DNA of 64,000 bases, from contig NZ_KK073874.1 of NCBI RefSeq assembly GCF_000585375.1, forward strand, positions 8,901,913-8,965,912, in the 5' to 3' direction. This document shows positions 31,019 through 39,269 of this stretch, in pieces (position 1 is the stretch's first letter; each line of letters opens with the position of its first letter). Below the pieces are notes generated by a model, which worked only from the letters and a program-made list of their open reading frames with translations, made no database searches and was not told where the DNA came from. Source of the DNA: Cryptosporangium arvum DSM 44712. Its GTDB lineage: Bacteria > Actinomycetota > Actinomycetes > Mycobacteriales > Cryptosporangiaceae. The position numbers and the translations under genes were made by a program.

Positions 31019-31089
31019 GTGGCCGTAGCTCAATGGCAGAGCACCAGGTCGTGGCCCTGGAGGCGCCGGTTCGACTCCGGCCGGTCACC
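31019..31089 (+). tRNA. tRNA-His (GUG) with C33
   Basis: Acceptor GTGGCCG/CGGTCAC, D arm GCTC/GAGC, anticodon arm CCAGG-TCGTGGC-CCTGG, T arm GCCGG-TTCGACT-CCGGC, discriminator C as expected for histidine. Two oddities: position 33 is C instead of the nearly universal U, and the base before the acceptor is T, so the histidine-specific G-1 is not encoded. Confidence 0.8.
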
Positions 31090-31091
31090 CC

Positions 31092-31173
31092 GCGGGCGCG
31101 CCGACGATCGGAGAGTCGGGGCCGGCTGTAAACCGGTTGCATCGCTGAGAAGGTTCGAATCCTTTCGCCCGCA
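31092..31173 (+). tRNA. tRNA-Tyr (GUA), class II
   Basis: Acceptor GCGGGCG/CGCCCGC; anticodon arm GCCGG-CTGTAAA-CCGGT; a long variable arm between 43 and the T arm; T arm GAAGG-TTCGAAT-CCTTT. Discriminator A. This is the only class II tRNA of the array. Confidence 0.9.
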
Positions 31174-31174
31174 C

Positions 31175-31248
31175 GCCCCCGTAGCTCAGCGGACCAGAGC
31201 ACCAGGTTCCGAACCTGGGGGTCGGCGGTTCGATCCCGCCCGGGGGTA
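31175..31248 (+). tRNA. tRNA-Arg (CCG)
   Basis: Acceptor GCCCCCG/CGGGGGT, D arm GCTC/GAGC, anticodon arm CCAGG-TTCCGAA-CCTGG, T arm GGCGG-TTCGATC-CCGCC. Its D and T arms are nearly those of the Arg(ACG) gene at 26136, indicating duplication within the array. Confidence 0.9.
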
Positions 31249-31263
31249 CGCAGCACCACCCAC

Positions 31264-31337
31264 GCCGGAATGCCCGAGTGGCCCAAGGGCTCCGCCTGCA
31301 AAGCGGCTGTGCGCCGGTTCGAATCCGGCTTCCGGTT
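31264..31337 (+). tRNA. tRNA-Cys (GCA)
   Basis: Acceptor GCCGGAA/TTCCGGT, D arm CCC/GGG, anticodon arm with CCGC-CTGCAAA-GCGG (outer pair mismatched), T arm GCCGG-TTCGAAT-CCGGC, and U73, the cysteine identity base. Last gene of the array. Confidence 0.87.
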
Positions 31338-31361
31338 CCGGTGCCATCCGCTGTGCGGGAC

Positions 31362-33260
31362 TCAACCCGATCGATGGCGGCCACGCTCCGCGTCGGGGTC
31401 TTCGCCGGGGTAGGGCTCGCCGGGCGGTGGTGCGTACCCGCCGAAGTGGGGCGTGACCGCGTCCGGCGGAGGACCGTACTGACCCGGACGTTGCCCGCCC
31501 GGCCCGCGCCGCACTTCCGGCCCGGGGCCAGGGCCCGGCCCGCGCCCTGGGCCAGACCCAGGCCCCGGCCCCGGGCCGCGCTGCGCGCCTCTCGGCGCCC
31601 CTGACCCGTGACCGGCCGGCACCCGCGAAACCGGCGGGTACGGCCCACGTGGACCCCCGCCGCGAGGCCCGTCGCCACGCACGTTCCCACCCCACGGCCC
31701 CGCCCCCGGCGCAGGCCCCCCGTACGTCTCGGCCCCACGCGGCCCAGCACCAGGAAAACCAGCACCGGCATCCCGAGGACCCGCACCCGGAAATCCTTCA
31801 CCCCGGAAGCCGGCATCCGGATGACCCGGGCCCCGAGAGCCCGCGCCCTGGAGAGGCGGGGAAGCGCCATAGGGCGGCGGCGAAACGTACCGACTCGCTC
31901 CGGTGTCGTGCCCACCCGATCGCTGTGCCGCATACACCGGCGCGTACCGCGGATCCGGCCCAGCCGCCCCCGGCCCCGGCCCCGGTCCAGCCGCTCCCGG
32001 TCCAGCCGCTCCCGGGCCAGCCGCTCCCGGCGCCACCCCCGGCATCGGGTCGTTGAACGTCGGAACGTACGGCTCGGACCCGGCCGACGTCCCATCGCCC
32101 GGCGTGTCGGCCGCCGCCTCCCGGGCGAGGTCCTTCTCACGCACCTCCGACGCCGACGGCCCCACCGGCCACAGTCGCGGCTTGCGGCGAGCGGCCAGAT
32201 CCTCCGCCCACCCGAACAACATCACCGCGACGGCGATCAGCACCCATACCACCGCGTACGCGAAGACCGGGTTCGTCGACACCCCCGACTCCCAGAAACC
32301 CCCGACGCCCTCCAGCCGCTCGCCGCTGAAGAACGCCAGGTCGATCAGGATGTTGTGCCAGAGGTAGATCGTCACGGCCCGGTTGTTGACGAGCGCCACG
32401 AACCGTCCGAGCACCGGCGTCCGGCCGATCCAGGACGCGTCCGGCGCGAACCGCAGCAGCGGCAGGATCACCGCGATCGACCACAGCGACTGCGCGATCG
32501 GAATCCCGTTGAGGTCGTACGAATCAGACGGGTGCGTCAGTACCCAGCCGACGGCCCCACCCGCGGCCACCAGCACGAACGCCACGAGACCGAAGTTCGG
32601 CAGCCGCTTGAGCGCGCCCGTGCGGTGAGCGAAACCGAGCATCCAGCACGGAGCGAAGATCCCCAGGTCGGAGACCAGCGCCCAGATCGGCCCGTCGTCA
32701 CCGTTCGGGATGTACCCCCACGCCTGCGCCACGAGAAGACCCAGCGGCGCGATGATCGTCGGAATCGGCGCGCGGCGGAAGGCCGTGAGCAGCACCGGGC
32801 TGAGCAGTACCAGCCACAGGTACGTCCGCAGGTACCAGAGCACCACGGTGACGTTCTCGCCCCACTCGTTGCCGGGCGGGTCGAGGAGCGGCACGAACCA
32901 GAACACCAGGTGCCAGAGCGGGATCGGCTCGCCGGTGTCGACGTTCGTCCAGCTGCTCATCCGGCCGCCGGCCCACACCATCAGCGGCACCGTGATCGCG
33001 CCGAACAGCCACAGGGCCGGGAGCAGACGCCGGATCCGGTTGCGGATCACGGTGGTGGGGTCCTGCCGGTCCAGCGAGTTCACCATGAGCCCGCCGGCGA
33101 GCGCGAACATCACGCCCATCGCCGGGAAAGCCCAGCTCAGCCAGGCTCCGCCGAACGTGTGGTAGGTGACGACACGCACGATGGCGGCGGTCCGTAAAGC
33201 GTCCAAGTACAGTTCGCGTCGTCGCGCACCGGGCACAGTTGTTCCGACGGCAGGCGTCAT
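31362..33260 (-). CDS. Acyltransferase 3 family membrane protein with Pro/Gly-rich tail
   Basis: The 632-residue protein starts MTPAVGTTVPGARRRELYLD. Residues 15-380 are an acyltransferase-3 domain with about ten helices: ALRTAAIVRVVTYHTFGGAW carries the conserved His of the R/H catalytic region. Residues 400-632 are low-complexity Pro/Gly/Ala/Arg (GPGAAGPGAAGPGPGPGAAG and similar), probably disordered and cytoplasmic. It may O-acylate an exported polymer or lipid. It ends convergent with the tRNA array. Confidence 0.87.
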   Translation of the reverse strand: MTPAVGTTVPGARRRELYLDALRTAAIVRVVTYHTFGGAWLSWAFPAMGVMFALAGGLMVNSLDRQDPTTVIRNRIRRLLPALWLFGAITVPLMVWAGGRMSSWTNVDTGEPIPLWHLVFWFVPLLDPPGNEWGENVTVVLWYLRTYLWLVLLSPVLLTAFRRAPIPTIIAPLGLLVAQAWGYIPNGDDGPIWALVSDLGIFAPCWMLGFAHRTGALKRLPNFGLVAFVLVAAGGAVGWVLTHPSDSYDLNGIPIAQSLWSIAVILPLLRFAPDASWIGRTPVLGRFVALVNNRAVTIYLWHNILIDLAFFSGERLEGVGGFWESGVSTNPVFAYAVVWVLIAVAVMLFGWAEDLAARRKPRLWPVGPSASEVREKDLAREAAADTPGDGTSAGSEPYVPTFNDPMPGVAPGAAGPGAAGPGAAGPGPGPGAAGPDPRYAPVYAAQRSGGHDTGASRYVSPPPYGASPPLQGAGSRGPGHPDAGFRGEGFPGAGPRDAGAGFPGAGPRGAETYGGPAPGAGPWGGNVRGDGPRGGGPRGPYPPVSRVPAGHGSGAPRGAQRGPGPGPGSGPGRGPGPGPGPEVRRGPGGQRPGQYGPPPDAVTPHFGGYAPPPGEPYPGEDPDAERGRHRSG

Positions 33261-33352
33261 CGGAAGTCTCCAAGTGATCGGGGTGACGCCTGCTATCTGA
33301 GCAAACGCTGGGGATCCTGAGAAGACTCACAGGCTAACCCGTCCCACAAGTT

Positions 33353-33775
33353 TCAGCCGGGAAACGACTCCCGCACCGCGGCCGCGTCCGAATCGAGCAA
33401 GTCGCGGTCACGGACGCGCCAGTCCGCCGACAGCCGGAACGTGTCGCCGGTGAAGCGCGGCACCACGTGCAGGTGCACGTGGAAGACCTCCTGGAACGCC
33501 GCTTCGCCGTCGGCGAGGAACAGGTTGATCCCCTCACAGCGGAGGCCGGACCGGCGCACGGCCCCGGCCAGGCGATGTGCGGTACTCCACACCGCCGAGC
33601 CGAGGTCCTCGGGCAGATCAGCCAGCCCGACGACGTGGCGCCGAGGGATGACGAGCAGGTGGCCCGGGTTGACGGGCTGGATGTCCATGATCGCCAGCAC
33701 GTCCTCGTCGGCGTGCACGACGCTGGCCGGGCTCGTCCCGGCCACGATTTCGCAGAAGACGCAACTGTCGGCCAT
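33353..33775 (-). CDS. HIT family protein
   Basis: From ATG 33775 the protein has 140 residues: ADSCVFCEIVAGTSPASVVH, then IMDIQPVNPGHLLVIPRRHV and the histidine triad EVFHVHLHVVPRF (HVHLHVV). The N-terminal CxxC may bind zinc with a downstream His. HIT proteins hydrolyse nucleotide phosphoramidates or dinucleotides. It stands alone between the acyltransferase and an HxlR gene. Confidence 0.92.
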   Translation of the reverse strand: MADSCVFCEIVAGTSPASVVHADEDVLAIMDIQPVNPGHLLVIPRRHVVGLADLPEDLGSAVWSTAHRLAGAVRRSGLRCEGINLFLADGEAAFQEVFHVHLHVVPRFTGDTFRLSADWRVRDRDLLDSDAAAVRESFPG

Positions 33776-33799
33776 CACCCCGTACTACCAGTTGCTGAC

Positions 33800-34174
33800 T
33801 CACTCGCGGGCGCGGTAAGCGGCTCGGCTGGCTTCGATCTGCGGCACGTGCTCGATGGCCCAGCCGGCCAGCGCGAGGGCGGGCGCGATCAGGCTCTTGC
33901 CCACCGCGGTCAGCGCGTACTCGACCCGCGGCGGCACCTCGGCGTAGACGGTGCGCGCCACCAGCCCGTCGCGCTCGAGGTTGCGCAAGGTCAGCGTCAG
34001 CATGCGCTGGGAGATGCCCGGTATCTGCTGGTGCAGGTCGGTGAAGCGCACGGTGCCCTGATCGAGGGTCGCGACGACCAGCAGCGTCCATTTGTTGCAG
34101 ATCTGGTCGAGGATCGCACGGAGGGTCTTGCCGCCGTCGCCGCGGATCATGCACGTGTGTTCGTACTCGGACAC
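33800..34174 (-). CDS. HxlR family regulator
   Basis: GTG 34174 follows AAGGAGG and gives 124 residues: VSEYEHTCMIRGDGGKTLRA, then ICNKWTLLVVATLDQGTVRF and GISQRMLTLTLRNLERDGLV. The N-terminal Cys is typical of redox- or aldehyde-responsive HxlR proteins. It faces a DoxX gene and likely represses it. An ATAGTGAC...GTCACTAT inverted repeat (34218-34225 and 34263-34270) lies between them. Confidence 0.92.
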   Translation of the reverse strand: MSEYEHTCMIRGDGGKTLRAILDQICNKWTLLVVATLDQGTVRFTDLHQQIPGISQRMLTLTLRNLERDGLVARTVYAEVPPRVEYALTAVGKSLIAPALALAGWAIEHVPQIEASRAAYRARE

Positions 34175-34268
34175 TGGTCCTCCTTGGGCACACGGCTGTG
34201 CCTTTTGTAAGCCCTTCAATAGTGACGCATGATGTGGCTACTTACCGGTCGTAACCATCGAGGTCACT

Positions 34269-34634
34269 ATGGAAATCGCGTACTGGATCGTCGCTGGCTT
34301 GCTCGCGCTGTTCTACTTCTACGGCGGGGGCATCAAGATCGTGCGGAGCAAGGAGGCGCTCCAGCCGATGATGGGCTGGGTCGACACGATTCCGATGCCG
34401 CTGGTCCGCACGATCGGCGTCCTCGAAGTGCTCGGGGCGATCGGCCTGATCCTTCCGCCGCTCACCGGCATCGCGCCCGCGTTGGCCGTCGCCGCGGCGA
34501 TCGGGTTGGTGCTCGTGCAGATCGGCGCGATCGTCGTGCATTCTTCGCGCGGCGAGTACAAAGACCTCGGGCTTAACGGCGTCCTGCTGGTGCTCGCCGC
34601 CGTCGCCGCCTGGCTCGGCACGACCTGGCTCTAA
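34269..34634 (+). CDS. DoxX family membrane protein
   Basis: The 121-residue protein has four helices: YWIVAGLLALFYFYGGGIKI, LVRTIGVLEVLGAIGLILPP, ALAVAAAIGLVLVQIGAIVV and NGVLLVLAAVAAWLGTTWL. DoxX-type proteins are linked to redox or thiosulfate handling at the membrane. HxlR-DoxX divergent pairs are common, which supports control by the neighbouring HxlR. Confidence 0.9.
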   Translation: MEIAYWIVAGLLALFYFYGGGIKIVRSKEALQPMMGWVDTIPMPLVRTIGVLEVLGAIGLILPPLTGIAPALAVAAAIGLVLVQIGAIVVHSSRGEYKDLGLNGVLLVLAAVAAWLGTTWL

Positions 34635-35026
34635 GCCGGACCGAGAAGATCCCAGCGGTTGCCGGCGATGTCGACGAAGACCACCACCCGGCCGTACGGC
34701 TCGGCGCGCGGTTCCCCCACGAACTGCACACCCGCGTCACGCATCCGCTGGTACTGCGCGTCGAAATCGTCCACCCGCAGGAAGAAGCCGACGCGGCCGG
34801 CCATCTGGTCCCCCACCGCGGCGGCCTGGCGGTCCCCGTCGGCGCGCGCCAGCAGGATCCCGGTCCGCGCGCCGGGCGGCCGCACCACGACCCACCGCTT
34901 CGGCGTGCCGTGGTGCGTCGACACCGCCGGCGAGTCCTCGGCCAGCTCGAACCCCAGCACCTCGGTGAAGAACTCGATCGCCGGGTCGTACTCGTCGACG
35001 ATGATCGTGACCAGTTCCAGATTCAC
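34631..35026 (-). CDS. VOC family protein coupled to DapA-like gene
   Basis: The GTG at 35026 overlaps the DapA-like stop (GTGA), giving 131 residues: NLELVTIIVDEYDPAIEFFT, WVVVRPPGARTGILLARADG and RVGFFLRVDDFDAQYQRMRD. The end RVVVFVDIAGNRWDLLGPA is a glyoxalase-type motif. Translational coupling suggests that it acts on the substrate or product of the DapA-like aldolase. It overlaps the DoxX 3' end by 4 bp. Confidence 0.87.
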   Translation of the reverse strand: MNLELVTIIVDEYDPAIEFFTEVLGFELAEDSPAVSTHHGTPKRWVVVRPPGARTGILLARADGDRQAAAVGDQMAGRVGFFLRVDDFDAQYQRMRDAGVQFVGEPRAEPYGRVVVFVDIAGNRWDLLGPA

Positions 35027-35874
35027 GCCGTGAAAGTTAGCCGGGCCCGCGCCGCCGCCACCAGCGCGGGCTCCGCGGCCAGCAGCGGCAGCCGCACGTC
35101 GGGCGTCGGGATCCGCCCCTCCGCGTGCAGCACCCCCTTGATCACGGTCGGGTTCGGCGCCGCGAACAGCGCCGCCGACAGCCGGCTCAACCGGCGCCCC
35201 AGCGCCCGCGCCTCGTCCACCCGGCCGTGCCGCCACGCGTCCACGAGCCGTACGTAGTCCCCGGTCGCGCAGTGCGCCGACGCGGTGATCGCACCGGCCG
35301 CCCCCATCGCGAGCAGCGGCCCCAGGAAGGCGTCGTCGCCGCCGAGCACCGCGAAGTCGCGCGGCGGATCCGCCAGCAGGTCGACGGTGTCGGCGGTGAT
35401 GCCGCCGGGCGCGTGCTTCACGCCCACCACGCCGGGGATCGCCGCGAGCTCACGCAGCGTCGCCGACGAGAGCGGCTGGCCGGTGCGGGCCGGCACGTCG
35501 TAGACCACGAGCGGTACCGGGCTCGCCGACGCGAGCGCCCGGAAGTGCGCGATCACGCCCGCCTCGCCCGGCCGGACGAAGGGCGGCACGACGGTCAACG
35601 CCGCGAGAACGTCCCGCCCGCCGAGCGCGGCCAACGACGCCACCGAGTCAGCACCTACCAGCAACGGGCACCCCACCCCGGCGACCACCTCCACCACGAA
35701 CCGACGCTCGGCCTCGGTCAATGCCGACACCTCGGACGTCGTTCCCAGTGCCACCAGGCCGCTCGCTCCGGCGTCGACGACGGACCCGGCGAGCTTCTCG
35801 AGCGCGGCACCGTCCACCGCGCCCGAGCCGTCGAACGGCGTGATCATCGGAACGAAGAGACCGGCGAGCGTCAT
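35023..35874 (-). CDS. Dihydrodipicolinate synthase/N-acetylneuraminate lyase family aldolase
   Basis: The 283-residue TIM barrel has GLVALGTTSEVSALTEAERR (GTTSE in place of GTTGE), VVYDVPARTGQPLSSATLRE with the active-site Tyr, and the Schiff-base Lys in GVVGVKHAPGGITADTVDLL. It should catalyse pyruvate-dependent aldol chemistry. Coupling with a VOC protein and a divergent LysR gene suggests a catabolic role rather than lysine synthesis. Confidence 0.88.
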   Translation of the reverse strand: MTLAGLFVPMITPFDGSGAVDGAALEKLAGSVVDAGASGLVALGTTSEVSALTEAERRFVVEVVAGVGCPLLVGADSVASLAALGGRDVLAALTVVPPFVRPGEAGVIAHFRALASASPVPLVVYDVPARTGQPLSSATLRELAAIPGVVGVKHAPGGITADTVDLLADPPRDFAVLGGDDAFLGPLLAMGAAGAITASAHCATGDYVRLVDAWRHGRVDEARALGRRLSRLSAALFAAPNPTVIKGVLHAEGRIPTPDVRLPLLAAEPALVAAARARLTFTA

Positions 35875-35944
35875 GGGTCCAGCCTGGATCCCGGGAACCC
35901 TTAGCACCAGTTCCGATTCCTTCGGTGACACCTAAGCTGAGCTG

Positions 35945-36835
35945 ATGCTTGACGTTCGCCGACTGCGCCTGCTGCGCGACCTCGCGCACCTCGGCACGAT
36001 CTCGGCCGTCGCCGAGGCGCACACCTACACCGCGTCGGCGGTGTCCCAGCAGCTCGCGGCCCTGCAGCGCGAGGCCGGGGTGCCGCTGCTCGAACGCTCC
36101 GGGCGACGTGTGCGGCTGACCGCCGCCGGCACCGCGCTCGTGGAGCACACCGAGGTGCTGCTCGCCGCGCTCGAAGCCGCCGACGCCACGCTCGCGGCCG
36201 CACGCGGTGGCCTCACCGGGCCGCTGCGCATCGGCGCGTTCCCCAGCGCCGTCCGCACGCTGCTGCCGGGCGCGCTCATCGCTCTCGGCCGCGACCATCC
36301 GCACCTGGACCTCCGGGTGTCCGAACTCGACCCGGTCGACGTGCCCGCGGCCCTGCGTGAGCGGCGCCTGGACGTCGCGCTCGTGCACGACTACGACCTC
36401 GTGCCCGCCGACCCCGACCCCACGGCCGAATCACTGCGGCTGCTCGACGAACCGGTGTTCCTGGCGGTCGCCGACGAGCACCCCGAGACCCTCGCGGCCG
36501 CCGCCGGCTCCCCGTGGGTCGTCGGCAGCCCGGGGACGCTCTGCCACACGCTGGCGCTCCGCCTGTGTCACGACGCCGGGTTCAGCCCTCGGATACGCCA
36601 CCACGCCGACGACTTCACGGCCGTGCTCGCGCTCGTCGCCGCCGGTCAGGGCGTCGCGATCGTGCCGGAGCTCGGTGTCGAGCACCTTCCGCCGTCGGTG
36701 CGCCTGCGTACGTTGCCGATCCGTCGCCGCACGAGCATCGCGTTCCGTCGGGGCTCCGGCGCGCACCCGGCGGTCGCCGCCTGCGTGGCCGCGCTCAGTT
36801 CAGCTGCGTCTGATACCGCACCTCGGCCAGGCTGA
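35945..36835 (+). CDS. LysR family regulator
   Basis: The 296-residue protein starts MLDVRRLRLLRDLAHLGTIS; the helix-turn-helix is AVAEAHTYTASAVSQQLAAL followed by QREAGVPLLERSGRRVRLTA. The effector domain begins near GPLRIGAFPSAVRTLLPG. It faces the DapA-VOC operon across 70 bp and is the likely regulator. The 3' end overlaps a GNAT gene by 41 bp. Confidence 0.93.
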   Translation: MLDVRRLRLLRDLAHLGTISAVAEAHTYTASAVSQQLAALQREAGVPLLERSGRRVRLTAAGTALVEHTEVLLAALEAADATLAAARGGLTGPLRIGAFPSAVRTLLPGALIALGRDHPHLDLRVSELDPVDVPAALRERRLDVALVHDYDLVPADPDPTAESLRLLDEPVFLAVADEHPETLAAAAGSPWVVGSPGTLCHTLALRLCHDAGFSPRIRHHADDFTAVLALVAAGQGVAIVPELGVEHLPPSVRLRTLPIRRRTSIAFRRGSGAHPAVAACVAALSSAASDTAPRPG

Positions 36836-37304
36836 AGTTCTCGCGTTCGACCCGCCGGCCACCGTCGGCCTTCCAGCCGTAGCGCTCGTAGAACAGCCGG
36901 GCCCGGACGTTCGCCTCGAACACCCATAACACCGCACTCCGACGACCGGCCCGCGCCAGCTCCGCGCTCGCCTCGCCCAGCAACCGGCCGCCGGTGCCAC
37001 GCCCCCACATTCTCGGATCGACGTACAGGGCGTAGATCTCACCGGTGAGGCCCGGCAGCCCGCGATCGTTCGCCGGGCCGAACGCGATGAACCCCTGCGC
37101 GCAGGGCCCCTCTTCGGCCAGCAGCACCCGACCGGCCCCACCGGCGAGGATCCGCCGCCAGACCTCGTAGCGCGCGTCGACCGACAACGCGTTGAGATAC
37201 GCGTTGTCGATCAGATCCCGGTAGCCCGCCTGCCAGCCAGCGACGTGAATCTCCGCGATGGAACGAGCGTCGCTGTCAGCGGCGGGGCGTAGTGCAAGAC
37301 TCAC
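36795..37304 (-). CDS. GNAT family N-acetyltransferase
   Basis: The 169-residue protein begins ALRPAADSDARSIAEIHVAG and has the acetyl-CoA segment EIYALYVDPRMWGRGTGGRL and the last strand LWVFEANVRARLFYERYGWK. It is a typical RimI-like acetyltransferase fold with unknown substrate. Confidence 0.92.
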   Translation of the reverse strand: MSLALRPAADSDARSIAEIHVAGWQAGYRDLIDNAYLNALSVDARYEVWRRILAGGAGRVLLAEEGPCAQGFIAFGPANDRGLPGLTGEIYALYVDPRMWGRGTGGRLLGEASAELARAGRRSAVLWVFEANVRARLFYERYGWKADGGRRVERENFSLAEVRYQTQLN

Positions 37305-37358
37305 CTTCCCGGTTCTACCCCGTGGAAGCGGCTCAACACAGTGCTTTCGTGAAGTCGC

Positions 37359-38231
37359 TCAGGGTAGTCCCCGGGTGAGAGCGGTCTCCGTGTCCACGTG
37401 GGAGAGTTTCTCCGGGTTGCGGACGTAATAGATCCCGGCGATCCGCCCGGCCTCGAGCCGGATCGCGAGGATGCCGTCGAACTCTCCGTGCGTGTGCAGC
37501 GCGAGCGCCGGAGACCCGTTGACCGAGGCGTGGTCGACGGAGACCGGAACCCGCGAGGCTCCGGCGAGCAGCAGGCGGGCCACCTTGCTCGCGCCGACGA
37601 TCGGCCGCTGCACCGCCTGCTTGACTCCGCCCCCGTCGGCCAGCAGCACGACGTCGGGGGCCAGCGTTCGCAGCAGGCCGTTCAGGTCGCCGGTCTCGAG
37701 CGCACGCCGGAAGGAGTCCAGGGCGGCGCGGGTCTCGTCCGGTGTCACCGCCACCCGCGGCCGCCGGGCGTCGACGTGCTTGCGCGCGCGGTGGGCGATC
37801 TGCCGGACGGCCGAGGGCGTCTTGTCCACCGCGGCCGCGATCTCCTCGTAGCTGACGTCGAACGCCTCGCGGAGCACGAAGACCGCGCGCTCGGTCGGCG
37901 AGAGCGTCTCGAGCACCAGCATCAGCGCGATCGACACGCTCTCGGCCAGTTCGACGTCCTCGGCGACGTCGGGCGCGGTGAGCAGCGGCTCGGGCAGCCA
38001 GGGCCCGACGTAGGTCTCGCGGCGCCGGCGCACGGTACGCAGCCGGTTGAGCGCCTGCCTGGTCGTGATGCGGACGAGGTACGCGCGCTCGTCGCGCACC
38101 GACCCGGTGTCGACCTCGGACCAGCGCAGCCACGTTTCCTGCAGGACGTCCTCCGCGTCGGCCGCCGACCCGAGCATCTCGTAGGCCACGGTGAACAGCA
38201 GGTTCCGATGCGTGACGAACGCGTCAGTCAT
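37359..38231 (-). CDS. ECF41-type sigma factor (SigJ-like)
   Basis: The 290-residue protein has region 2 (HRNLLFTVAYEMLGSAADAE, DVLQETWLRWSEV), region 4 (LSPTERAVFVLREAFDVSYE, VDKTPSAVRQIAHRARKHVD) and a C-terminal SnoaL-like domain. That domain has the DGGGVKQA motif and the late IYYVRNPEKL, both diagnostic of ECF41 factors, where the tail controls activity in place of a separate anti-sigma factor. ECF41 targets are usually adjacent carboxymuconolactone decarboxylase or oxidoreductase genes; none is adjacent here. Confidence 0.92.
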   Translation of the reverse strand: MTDAFVTHRNLLFTVAYEMLGSAADAEDVLQETWLRWSEVDTGSVRDERAYLVRITTRQALNRLRTVRRRRETYVGPWLPEPLLTAPDVAEDVELAESVSIALMLVLETLSPTERAVFVLREAFDVSYEEIAAAVDKTPSAVRQIAHRARKHVDARRPRVAVTPDETRAALDSFRRALETGDLNGLLRTLAPDVVLLADGGGVKQAVQRPIVGASKVARLLLAGASRVPVSVDHASVNGSPALALHTHGEFDGILAIRLEAGRIAGIYYVRNPEKLSHVDTETALTRGLP

Positions 38232-38298
38232 GGCGTCACCTCCTCACCGCACCAGACACCGCCCCCTGGCCGGGCGTGACACGTGCCAGAGTCGAAGC

Positions 38299-38754
38299 AT
38301 GCCGTCTCTCACCGTGCGTGCTGCCACGTCCGCCGATCTGCCCCAGGTGTTCGTCCTGGTTCGGCGGATGTTCGACGACCTCGGCGCCACTGAGGCCTCC
38401 ACCCAGTGGGAAACGGACGCCCGCGAGCGGCTCGCGTCGGACCACGACGTCGCGACGTTCGTGGCCACGGACGCCGACGACCGGCCCGTCGCGGCCGCGG
38501 TCGGGGTCATCGACCAGCGGTTGCCCAGCCCTCGACGCCCGAACGGCCGGATCGGCTACGTCGAGTGGCTCGCCACCGATCCGGGCCACCGCCGTCAGGG
38601 TGCGGCCCGCCTGGCCCTGTCGGCGCTGCTGGGCTGGTTCGACGACCGCGACGTCCCCACCGTCGACGTCCACTCGTCGGAGGCCGCGCTCCCCCTCTAC
38701 GAACAACTGGGCTTCGGCACCCCACCCGCCGTGCCGATGCGCCGCTTGACCTGA
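38299..38754 (+). CDS. GNAT family N-acetyltransferase
   Basis: The 151-residue protein reads LTVRAATSADLPQVFVLVRR at the start and has GYVEWLATDPGHRRQGAARL and VDVHSSEAALPLYEQLGFGT, the acetyl-CoA loop and last helix of GNAT enzymes. It starts 67 bp from the ECF41 gene, divergently. Confidence 0.9.
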   Translation: MPSLTVRAATSADLPQVFVLVRRMFDDLGATEASTQWETDARERLASDHDVATFVATDADDRPVAAAVGVIDQRLPSPRRPNGRIGYVEWLATDPGHRRQGAARLALSALLGWFDDRDVPTVDVHSSEAALPLYEQLGFGTPPAVPMRRLT

Positions 38755-38783
38755 AGTCGGGTTCAGTTCCTACGGTCGGTTGC

Positions 38784-39230
38784 ATGAACGCCGACATCGA
38801 AGCAATCAAGCAGGTCATCGCAGCCGTCGAACGATCCCAGAACAACGAGGATCCCGACGAGTTCCTCGCCCTCTTCCGCGACGACGCGATCTGGACGACC
38901 GGGGGCGGCAAGCGTCTGTTCGGCCTCGAAGAGATCGCCGCGTTCACCCGGCAAGTGCTGCCGGGCGGGATGAAGGACGCGTCGGTGACGTTCGAGCTCG
39001 AACACGTCCTGTTCATCCGGCCCGACGTCGCCGCGGTGAAAGTGCGGCAGATCTACCGGACGGCCGAAGGTCCCGACGTCGGCACCCCGTTGTGGGTGCT
39101 GGCCGAGGAGAACGGGCGTTGGTTACTGACGGCCTGCCAGAACACGGGCGCTCCCAGCGACGATCCGGCCCGCCCGATCTTCGCGCCTCGTACAACCACT
39201 GGCCACTCGGACCTCACACGGGAGGCTTAG
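38784..39230 (+). CDS. SnoaL-like (SgcJ/EcaC type) protein
   Basis: The 148-residue protein has the NTF2-like start IEAIKQVIAAVERSQNNEDP, DEFLALFRDDAIWTTGGGKR and the end of the fold TPLWVLAEENGRWLLTACQN. Members range from polyketide cyclases to unknown stress proteins. A 30-base gap separates it from the acetyltransferase gene, so they may be co-transcribed. Confidence 0.85.
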   Translation: MNADIEAIKQVIAAVERSQNNEDPDEFLALFRDDAIWTTGGGKRLFGLEEIAAFTRQVLPGGMKDASVTFELEHVLFIRPDVAAVKVRQIYRTAEGPDVGTPLWVLAEENGRWLLTACQNTGAPSDDPARPIFAPRTTTGHSDLTREA

Positions 39231-39269
39231 CGTCTGGCGCGCTGGATACGCCCGGGGAAGGACCACCGC

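Noticed and set aside
25879-31337. CRISPR array
   Set aside because: Repeat units are adjacent, without unique spacers, and no cas genes are present.
28019-31337. Integration site (attL/attR) of a prophage or ICE at the tRNA array
   Set aside because: No integrase, no duplicated tRNA 3' end flanking a mobile block was found in the window.
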